Of a stretch of 40,330 nucleotides of DNA, positions 34,299-40,330 are shown piece by piece; the first letter of the stretch is position 1, and every line of letters starts with the position of its first letter. The position numbers were made by a program, and so were the translations under genes. Source of the stretch: Alphaproteobacteria bacterium (lineage in GTDB: Bacteria > Pseudomonadota > Alphaproteobacteria > GCA-2731375); NCBI GenBank assembly GCA_030746635.1, contig JASLMH010000018.1:1-40330 (forward strand). The letters are read 5' to 3'. Under the pieces are notes generated by a model. It was given only the letters and a program-made list of their open reading frames with translations, made no database searches and was not told the origin of the DNA.

Positions 34299-34847
34299 AT
34301 GAACCTTTACGAACTGAACAAGATTGTCGGCGCCGTGCTCGGCTCGCTGCTGTTGCTGATGGTGCTCAACGAAATCGGCAATGCCATGGTGCAGCCGACG
34401 CTGTTGGACAAACCGGCGATCGCCATCGGCGAGGAAGAGGATGAAGCCGAGAAGGAAGAGGCCAAGGAAGAGGAAAAGTCCGACGAGCCGAGCCTGGCCG
34501 CCCTATTGGCGGATGGTGACGCCGACCGGGGTGCCAAGGTGGCGAAAAAGTGCGCCGCCTGCCACAGCTTCGACAAGGGCGGCAAGAACAAGATCGGCCC
34601 GGCCCTGTATGGCGTGATCGGCCGCGACAAGGGCCAGGGCGAGAATTTCAAATACTCGCCGGCCCTGTTGAGCGCGGGCGGCGAATGGAGTTACGCCGAT
34701 CTGGACAGCTACCTGATCGATCCCAAGGCGTTCATGCCCGGCACCAAGATGGTCTTCAAGGGCCTGAAGAAGCCGTCGGACCGGGCGCATCTGATCGCCT
34801 ACCTCCGCCAGGCCCACGATTCGCCACCGCCGCTGCCCGGCGAATAA
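34299..34847 (+). CDS. cycM: Membrane-anchored class I cytochrome c (CycM/c552-like)
   Basis: A 182-residue electron carrier of the cytoplasmic membrane. The uncleaved N-terminal anchor is at about 8-27 (NKIVGAVLGSLLLLMVLNEI). A strongly acidic Glu/Lys linker lies at 44-63 (EEEDEAEKEEAKEEEKSDE), then a soluble class I cytochrome c domain with heme site CAACH (85-89). The axial Met is probably Met151 in FMPGTKMVFKGLKKP. Size and architecture match CycM, which carries electrons from complex III to an aa3-type oxidase in alphaproteobacteria. GGGG lies 8 bases before the ATG. The acidic spacer is longer than I would expect. It is followed after 13 bases by the hisN-like gene. Confidence 0.93.
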   Translation: MNLYELNKIVGAVLGSLLLLMVLNEIGNAMVQPTLLDKPAIAIGEEEDEAEKEEAKEEEKSDEPSLAALLADGDADRGAKVAKKCAACHSFDKGGKNKIGPALYGVIGRDKGQGENFKYSPALLSAGGEWSYADLDSYLIDPKAFMPGTKMVFKGLKKPSDRAHLIAYLRQAHDSPPPLPGE

Positions 34848-34860
34848 CGCGACCGAGGCG

Positions 34861-35649
34861 ATGACGACCGATCCGGCGGCCGGCTACCTGGCGCTGGCCG
34901 AGCGGCTGGCCGATGCCGCCGGCGACATCATCCGCCCCTACTTCCGCGCCGGCGTCGAGATCGAGACCAAGACGGACGAAAGCCCGGTCACCATCGCCGA
35001 CCGCGAGGCCGAGCGGGCGATGCGCGCCTTGATCGAGGCGGCCTGCCCCGACCACGGCATTTGCGGCGAGGAATTCCCGGCCAAAGCCGGCGACGGCGAA
35101 TGGCACTGGTACCTGGACCCGATCGACGGCACCAAGGCCTTCATCACCGGCATTCCGTTGTTCGGCACCCTGATCGGCCTGGCCCACCGGGGCCGGCCGG
35201 TGATCGGGGTCATGGAGCAGCCGATCATCGGCGAACGCTGGCTGGCCGGCGCCGATGGCGCGGTCAACCTGAACGGCGAGGCGATCCACACCTCGGCCAA
35301 CGACGATCTGGCCCGGGCCAGCCTGATCACGACCGCCATGAGCTACTACCAACCCGACCAGGCCCGGGCGTTCGAACGGCTGTCGGCCGCCGCCGGACTG
35401 ACCGGCATGGGCGGCGATTGCTATGCCTTCGGCATGCTGGCCGCCGGCTTCGTCGACCTGGTGGTGGAGTGCAACCTGAACGAATGGGACCTGGCGGCGC
35501 TGGTGCCGATCATCGAGAACGCCGGCGGCGTCATCACGGACTGGCAGGGCCGGCCATTGCGATTCGATGGCCAGGTGGAGATTTCCACCGCGCTCGCCAG
35601 CGCCAACCAGGCCCTGCACGCCCAGGCCCTCGACCTATTGCAGACCTGA
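34861..35649 (+). CDS. hisN: Inositol monophosphatase-family phosphatase, probable histidinol-phosphatase
   Basis: A 262-residue Mg-dependent phosphatase. The inositol-monophosphatase fold motifs are GEEFP (metal-ligand Glu70-71), DPIDGTKAFITGIPLFG (Asp86 and Asp89 bind metal) and EWDLAALVPIIENAGG (third metal Asp). DESPVTIADREAERAM and the ITGIPLFGTLIGL sequence are typical of HisN, the IMP-type histidinol-phosphate phosphatase of alphaproteobacteria and actinobacteria, rather than of SuhB or CysQ. The reaction would be the penultimate step of histidine synthesis. It follows cycM with a 13-base gap. HisN versus another IMP-family phosphatase cannot be proved here, since no other his gene is in the window. 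Confidence 0.85.
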   Translation: MTTDPAAGYLALAERLADAAGDIIRPYFRAGVEIETKTDESPVTIADREAERAMRALIEAACPDHGICGEEFPAKAGDGEWHWYLDPIDGTKAFITGIPLFGTLIGLAHRGRPVIGVMEQPIIGERWLAGADGAVNLNGEAIHTSANDDLARASLITTAMSYYQPDQARAFERLSAAAGLTGMGGDCYAFGMLAAGFVDLVVECNLNEWDLAALVPIIENAGGVITDWQGRPLRFDGQVEISTALASANQALHAQALDLLQT

Positions 35650-35757
35650 CCTGTTCGCCGCGCCACGGGCCTTGATATCGCCCCGATACACCGCCATCGT
35701 TAAGCTAGTACCCCCTTTCGGGGATAGGTGACACGAAACCCGCCCGGAGATGCCAGC

Positions 35758-37581
35758 ATGCGCGCCGTCCTCGCCGTCGCTCTCGCCCTGTCGAGCTTTG
35801 CCGCCCAGGCCCAAAACAGCCGGACCAGCCACGGCCTGTCGCTGTTTGGCGATCTCAAATATCCGGCCGATTTCACGCATTTCGACTATGTCAATCCGGT
35901 GGCGCCAAAGGGCGGGCTGGTGCGCATGGAGGCGACGGGCACCTTCGACACCCTCAACCCGTTCGTGATCAAGGGCAATTCGGCCACCGGCCTGGGCCTG
36001 ATGTACGACAGCCTGCTGGAATCGGCCCGCGACGAGGCCTCGGCCGAATACGGCCTGTTGGTGGAGCGGGCCGAGGTGGCCGAGGATCTGTCATGGGTCG
36101 GCTTCGATCTACGCTCGGGCGCCCGCTGGCACGACGGCCAGGAGGTCACAGCCAATGACGTCGTCTTCAGCTTCGATCTGCTGAAGGCCAAGGGGGCGCC
36201 CTTCTACCGCTTCTACTACGCCAACGTGGCCGAGGCCCGGGCCGAGGGGCCGCATCGGGTGCGCTTCAGCTTCAAGGGCCGGAAAAACCGGGAATTACCG
36301 ATGATCATCGGCCAACTGGCGATCCTGCCGAAGCATTATTGGCAAGACCGGGATTTCGAGGGCACCACCCTGGAGCCGCCCGTGGGCAGCGGCCCCTACC
36401 GCATCGGCAAGGTCGATCCCGGCCGTTCCATCACCTACGAGCGGGTGAGGGACTATTGGGGCCGCGATCTGCCGGTAAATCGCGGCCGCTACAATTTCGA
36501 CCGCCTGCGCTACGAATATTACCGCGACCGCACGGTGGCGCTGGAAGCGTTCAAGGCCAACGCCTTCGACTTCCGCCGGGAATCCACCGCCAAGGTCTGG
36601 GCCACCCAGTACGATTTCCCGGCCATCCGCAAGGGCCTGGTGATCAAGGAGGCCCTGCCCGACGGCAGCCCGACCGGCATGCAGTCCTTCGCCTTCAACA
36701 TCCGGCGCGACAAATTCAAGGATCGCCGGGTGCGTCAGGCCCTGGCCCAGACCTTTGACTTCGAATGGTCGAACAAGAACCTGTTCTTCAGCCAGTACAG
36801 CCGCACCGAGAGCTATTTCTCCAATTCCGAACTGGCGTCCAGCGGGCTGCCGGACGCCGCCCAATTGAAGCTGCTGACGCCGCTCAAGGGCCAAATCCCC
36901 GACGAGGTCTTCAGCAAGACCTACCAGGCGCCGAAGACCGACGGCTCGGGCAAGTCGCGGCGCAACCTGCGCCTGGCCAAACGCCTGCTGGAGGCGGCCG
37001 GCTGGAAGGTCAAGGACGGCCGCCTGACCAACCAGGCTAGCGGCGAAGCGATGCAAATCGAAATCCTGCTGGTGCAGCAGGGGTTCGAGCGCATCGTGGC
37101 GCCGATGGTGCGGGCCATGGAGCGCCTGGGTGTCGCGGCCAAGGTGCGGGTCATAGACACTTCGCAATACATCAACCGGGTGCGCGATTTCGATTTCGAC
37201 CTGATGGTCGCCGGCTGGGGGCAATCCCTCTCGCCCGGCAACGAACAGCGGGATTTCTGGGGCTCGGCGGCGGCCGACCGGCCGGGCAGCCGCAACTACA
37301 TCGGCATCAAGGATCCGGCCATCGACAAGCTGATCGACCACATCATCTTCGCCGACAGCCGGAGCGAGCTGGTGGCGGCCAGCCGGGCCCTGGACCGGGT
37401 GCTGCTGTGGAACCATTTCGTCATTCCCAACTGGCACAGCCGCAACGACCGCATCGCCTATTGGAACCGCTTCAGCCGGCCGGCGGTGAAGCCGAAATAC
37501 GGCCTCGGCTTCATCGATACCTGGTGGATCGACCAGGGCAAGGAGGCGTCCCTGGCCGAGGCCCTGAAAAAGGGCAAATGA
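35758..37581 (+). CDS. yejA: ABC transporter solute-binding protein, family 5 (YejA-like), first copy
   Basis: A 607-residue periplasmic peptide-binding protein of SBP family 5. The signal peptide is MRAVLAVALALSSFAAQA. The YejA-type start of the mature part, HGLSLFGDLKYPADFTHFDY, is followed by the family's ARWHDGQEVTANDVVFSFDL, VGSGPYRIGKVDPGRSITYE and a C-terminal YGLGFIDTWWID. YejABEF-type systems import oligopeptides and, in enterobacteria, microcin C. The ATG at 35758 has GGAG 8 bases upstream; a GTG at 35728 in frame is less likely. A paralogue with the same layout begins 36 bases after its stop, followed by the permease gene. Confidence 0.92.
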   Translation: MRAVLAVALALSSFAAQAQNSRTSHGLSLFGDLKYPADFTHFDYVNPVAPKGGLVRMEATGTFDTLNPFVIKGNSATGLGLMYDSLLESARDEASAEYGLLVERAEVAEDLSWVGFDLRSGARWHDGQEVTANDVVFSFDLLKAKGAPFYRFYYANVAEARAEGPHRVRFSFKGRKNRELPMIIGQLAILPKHYWQDRDFEGTTLEPPVGSGPYRIGKVDPGRSITYERVRDYWGRDLPVNRGRYNFDRLRYEYYRDRTVALEAFKANAFDFRRESTAKVWATQYDFPAIRKGLVIKEALPDGSPTGMQSFAFNIRRDKFKDRRVRQALAQTFDFEWSNKNLFFSQYSRTESYFSNSELASSGLPDAAQLKLLTPLKGQIPDEVFSKTYQAPKTDGSGKSRRNLRLAKRLLEAAGWKVKDGRLTNQASGEAMQIEILLVQQGFERIVAPMVRAMERLGVAAKVRVIDTSQYINRVRDFDFDLMVAGWGQSLSPGNEQRDFWGSAAADRPGSRNYIGIKDPAIDKLIDHIIFADSRSELVAASRALDRVLLWNHFVIPNWHSRNDRIAYWNRFSRPAVKPKYGLGFIDTWWIDQGKEASLAEALKKGK

Positions 37582-37617
37582 ATTAACCGCCGGGAGGGTT
37601 CTGCTATCATCGCCGCC

Positions 37618-39453
37618 ATGAATCGCATGGCTTGGCTGATCCTGGTCCTGCCGCTGTTGTGGGGCGCCACGGCCGCGGCGGCGCCGGCGCACGGTTTCGC
37701 CGTGCTGGGCAGCCTGAAATACGGCCCCGACTTCCGGCATTTCGACTATGTCGACCCCGATGCCCCCAGGGGCGGGCGCCTCCGGCTGTGGTACCCGGGC
37801 AATTTCGACAGCCTCAACCCCTTCATCCTGAAGGGCCGCTGGGCGGCGGGCAGCAATCCCTTCGGCGTCGACGGCCGGCTGTTGACCTTCGAAAGCCTGA
37901 TGACGGGCGCCGCCGACGAGGAAGACTCCTTCTACGGCCTGATCGCGGAAGCGGTGGAACTGCCGGACGATCGACAATCCATCACCTTCAATCTGCGGCC
38001 CCGGGCCCGCTGGCACGACGGCAGCGAGATCACCGCCGACGACGTGGTGTTCTCGTTCGAGACCCTGAAGGCCAAGGGGCATCCGGCGTTTCGCGTGCTG
38101 TTCAAGGACATCACCGAGGTCCGCGCCCTGGCGCCGCGGCAGGTGCGCTTCCTGTTCGCCCGGGGCGCCCACACCCGCGATCTGCCGGCCACCGCCGCCG
38201 GCATGCCGATCATCTCCAAGGCCTGGTACGGCAGCCACGATTTCACCAAGACCACCATGACGCCGCCCCTGGGCAGCGGCCCCTACCGGGTGGAGAAGGT
38301 CGATCCCGGCCGCTCCATCACCTACCGCCGAATGGCCGATCATTGGGCCCGCGATCTGCCGGTCTATCAGGGCCGTTTCAATTTCGAGCGGATCACCTGG
38401 GACTATTATCGCGACCGCGACATCGCCCTGGAAGGGCTGTTCGCCGGCAAGGTCGATTTCCGCGAGGACTTCACCTCGCGCAACTGGGCCACCAAGTACG
38501 ACGACGTCCCGGCGGTCAAGGACGGCCGCCTGATCAAGGAAGTGCTGCCCGACAACAACCCCTCGGGCTTCCAGGCCTTCTTCCTCAACACCCGCCGCGG
38601 CAAGTTCGCCGACCGGCGGGTGCGCAGGGCCATCGGCCTGGCATTCGATTTCGAATGGACCAACCGGAATTTGTTCTACAGCCTGTACAAGCGCACCTAC
38701 AGCATCTTCCAGAATTCCGACATGGAGGCCATGGGCGCCCCCCAGGGCGCCGAATTGGCGCTGCTGGAGCCGTGGCGGGCGGAGTTGCCGGCGGAGGTGT
38801 TCGGCCCGGTCTATCGGGCGCCCAAAACGGACGGCTCGGGCAAGATCCGCCGGCAGTTGCGCGCGGCCAAACGGCTGTTGCAGGCGGCCGGCTGGAGCGT
38901 CCGCGACGGCAAACTGCGGAACGCCAAGGGCGAAACCCTGGCGATCGAGTTCCTGACCTACGGCAAGGCCTTCGAACGCATCGTCATGCCCTACATCCGC
39001 AACCTGGAGCGACTGGGCATCGCCGGCAAGTTCCGTCTGGTCGAGCCGGCCCAGTACCAGCGGCGGATCCAGGATTTCGACTTCGACGTCACCACTTTCC
39101 GCAATTCGTCCTCGCTGACCCCGGGGCTGAGCCTGCGCAACGCCTGGGGCTCGAAGACCGCCAACATCCCCGGCGGCCGCAACTACACCGGCCTGAAGAG
39201 CCCGGCGGTGGACGCCCTGGTCGAGGAGGTGATCCAGGCTCGCACGCGGGAGGAGCTGCGCACCGCCACCCACGCCCTGGACCGGGTGGTGATGTGGACC
39301 CATAACCTGATCCCGCAATGGTTCAAGGCCTCGCACACCGTCGCCTACTGGGACATGTTCGGCCGCCCGACGGTGAAGCCGAAATACGCCCTGGGCATGC
39401 TGGACACCTGGTGGATCGACCCCGCCAAGGCGGCCAAGCTGGGCCGGCAATGA
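37618..39453 (+). CDS. yejA: ABC transporter solute-binding protein, family 5 (YejA-like), second copy
   Basis: A 611-residue periplasmic peptide-binding protein and paralogue of the preceding gene; about half the residues look the same by eye, so the duplication is old. Signal peptide with core LILVLPLLWGATAAAA. The same landmarks recur: HGFAVLGSLKYGPDFRHFDY, ARWHDGSEITADDVVFSFET, LGSGPYRVEKVDPGRSITYR, YRAPKTDGSGKIRRQLRAAK and ALGMLDTWWIDP. No good ribosome binding site is in place: GGGAGGG lies about 19 bases before the ATG at 37618 and 28 before a second ATG at 37627. Two binding proteins feeding one permease would widen the substrate range. It is followed by a short Trp-rich frame and then yejB. 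Confidence 0.92.
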   Translation: MNRMAWLILVLPLLWGATAAAAPAHGFAVLGSLKYGPDFRHFDYVDPDAPRGGRLRLWYPGNFDSLNPFILKGRWAAGSNPFGVDGRLLTFESLMTGAADEEDSFYGLIAEAVELPDDRQSITFNLRPRARWHDGSEITADDVVFSFETLKAKGHPAFRVLFKDITEVRALAPRQVRFLFARGAHTRDLPATAAGMPIISKAWYGSHDFTKTTMTPPLGSGPYRVEKVDPGRSITYRRMADHWARDLPVYQGRFNFERITWDYYRDRDIALEGLFAGKVDFREDFTSRNWATKYDDVPAVKDGRLIKEVLPDNNPSGFQAFFLNTRRGKFADRRVRRAIGLAFDFEWTNRNLFYSLYKRTYSIFQNSDMEAMGAPQGAELALLEPWRAELPAEVFGPVYRAPKTDGSGKIRRQLRAAKRLLQAAGWSVRDGKLRNAKGETLAIEFLTYGKAFERIVMPYIRNLERLGIAGKFRLVEPAQYQRRIQDFDFDVTTFRNSSSLTPGLSLRNAWGSKTANIPGGRNYTGLKSPAVDALVEEVIQARTREELRTATHALDRVVMWTHNLIPQWFKASHTVAYWDMFGRPTVKPKYALGMLDTWWIDPAKAAKLGRQ

Positions 39454-39548
39454 GCCGCGCCCCGGCCACCCATGGATGGTACCCTTGGGGTGGTTGGGCC
39501 GGCGGAGCGGGTGGCTCGGCGGTTTCAGCGAAGCTGATAAGGCGGTAG
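39450..39548 (+). CDS. Possible 32-residue Trp-rich small ORF between the binding-protein and permease genes
   Basis: A short frame that starts in an ATGA overlap with the stop of the second yejA and ends 7 bases before the ATG of yejB. Its sequence includes THGWYPWGGWAGGAGGSA, rich in Trp and Gly. It may only keep ribosomes moving into the permease gene (translational coupling), or be chance. A stem (CCACCC 39466-39471 with GGGTGG 39488-39493) lies inside it and could lower permease expression relative to the binding proteins. Confidence 0.3.
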   Translation: MSRAPATHGWYPWGGWAGGAGGSAVSAKLIRR

Positions 39549-39555
39549 CCGAACC

Positions 39556-40330
39556 ATGCTGGCCTATATCGTCCGCCGCCTGTTGCTGATGATCCCGACC
39601 CTGTTCGGGATCCTGCTGTTGAACTTCGTCGTGCTGCAATTCCTGCCCGGCGGGCCGGTGGAGCAGGTGATCGCGCAATTGACCGGCACGGCGGTGGAAG
39701 CGACCAGCCGGGTCGCCGGCAGCCAGGGCGCGGAGGTCGGCCGCGAACAGCAGATGGCCGGCCAGCAGGCCGCCGACGCGGCGATCGCCAGCAAATATCG
39801 CGGCGCCCAGGGCCTCGACCCGGAACTGATCCGCGACCTGGAACGGCAGTTCGGCCTGGACAAGCCGGCCCATGAGCGCTTCGCGCTGCTGGTCTGGAAC
39901 TACCTGCAGTTCGATTTCGGCGAGAGTTTCTTTCGCGACCAGCCGGTGGTCGCCCTGGTGATCGACAAGCTGCCGGTATCGATCTCGCTGGGCCTGTGGA
40001 CGACGCTTCTGACCTATCTGGTCTGTATCCCGCTCGGCATCGCCAAGGCGGTGCGCGACGGCAGCCGCTTCGACGTCTGGACCTCCACCGCGATCATCGT
40101 CGGCTACGCCATTCCGGGCTTCCTGTTCGCGGTGCTGTTGATCGTGCTGTTCGCCGGCGGCTCGTTCTGGGACGTCTTCCCGTTGCGCGGCCTGACCTCG
40201 GAAAACTGGGAGCAGATGAGCTGGCCGGCCCGCATCGCCGACTATTTCTGGCACATCACCTTGCCGATCCTGGCCATGGCGATCGGCGGCTTCGCCACCC
40301 TGACCATGCTGACCAAGAACTCATTCCTGG
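39556..40330 (+). CDS. yejB: ABC transporter permease (YejB-like), 3' end cut by window
   Basis: An inner-membrane permease of the oligopeptide/microcin C (YejB/DppB) type. The frame is open from the ATG at 39556 to the window end (258 codons) with no stop. The N-terminus MLAYIVRRLLLMIPTLFGIL is the typical first helix, followed by NFVVLQFLPGGPVEQVIAQL. A long insert after it (about residues 45-85, Gln/Ala-rich) is characteristic of YejB rather than DppB. Further landmarks are LDKPAHERF, FDFGESFFRDQPVV, then VSISLGLWTTLLTYLVCIPL and the helices that follow. ITLPILAMAIGGFATLTMLT leads into the conserved cytoplasmic loop, and the window ends at NSFL. It is expected to be followed by yejE and yejF. 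Confidence 0.92.
   Translation, partial: MLAYIVRRLLLMIPTLFGILLLNFVVLQFLPGGPVEQVIAQLTGTAVEATSRVAGSQGAEVGREQQMAGQQAADAAIASKYRGAQGLDPELIRDLERQFGLDKPAHERFALLVWNYLQFDFGESFFRDQPVVALVIDKLPVSISLGLWTTLLTYLVCIPLGIAKAVRDGSRFDVWTSTAIIVGYAIPGFLFAVLLIVLFAGGSFWDVFPLRGLTSENWEQMSWPARIADYFWHITLPILAMAIGGFATLTMLTKNSFL

Noticed and set aside
36295..40254. A 1319-codon minus-strand open frame opposite the two yejA genes and yejB
   Set aside because: It spans three clear plus-strand genes in antisense, has low-complexity Arg/Gly/His-rich composition and no domain; it follows from the high GC content of third codon positions.

Overview
This window looks like a chromosomal segment of a GC-rich alphaproteobacterium, probably of the Rhodospirillales type. 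The evidence is a fused TrpE-TrpG anthranilate synthase, a CycM-type membrane-anchored cytochrome c, 'GTCATTGCCGG...CCGGCAAT' intergenic palindromes of the kind common in alphaproteobacteria, GC-rich third positions throughout, and Kdo synthesis (Gram-negative). No tRNA, rRNA, CRISPR, prophage or complete insertion sequence was seen. No stretch longer than about 280 bases lacks a gene.

Layout. 1-5.7 kb: the 3' part of a form-II CoxL/xanthine-dehydrogenase-like molybdenum subunit, a palindrome pair, then on the minus strand gamma-glutamyltransferase, an orphan radical SAM protein and a VOC protein. 5.75-9.9 kb (+): a membrane YdjM/DUF457-type protein, a class V aminotransferase and a DmdC-like acyl-CoA dehydrogenase. 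9.88-9.97 kb: the first copy of a 92-bp inverted-repeat element. 10-12.2 kb (-): trpE(G). 12.4-17.5 kb (+): a methyltransferase with a regulatory domain, a two-chain TPP-dependent decarboxylase (ComDE/AepY-like), a periplasmic PDC-sensor-like protein and a chemotaxis receptor. 17.5-21.8 kb (-): an AprA/AprB-like flavoprotein plus 2x[4Fe-4S] ferredoxin, a CobW-family GTPase and a sterol-desaturase-like membrane hydroxylase. 21.8-25.5 kb: an alpha/beta hydrolase, the second (inverted) copy of the 92-bp element, a TerB-like protein, an exported amidohydrolase preceded by a 32-residue dehydrogenase remnant, a small membrane protein and a DMT transporter. 25.5-30.3 kb (-): a 1572-residue exported repeat protein with a C-terminal PEP-CTERM-like sorting signal and a good sigma-54 promoter. 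30.4-34.1 kb (-): a probable operon kdsB-pheA-proline racemase family-DMT transporter. 34.3-40.3 kb (+): cycM, hisN, two tandem YejA-type solute-binding proteins and the start of the YejB permease, which is cut by the window end.

The most unusual parts are the giant PEP-CTERM repeat protein with its sigma-54 promoter and 327-bp internal repeats, and the two copies of a 92-bp palindromic element. Both copies lie between convergent genes, and one supplies the stop codons of both neighbours. Also notable are the dehydrogenase remnant coupled to the amidohydrolase, and several orphan redox or radical enzymes without an obvious pathway partner. Functions are assigned by reading motifs and recalling families. 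No database search was possible.
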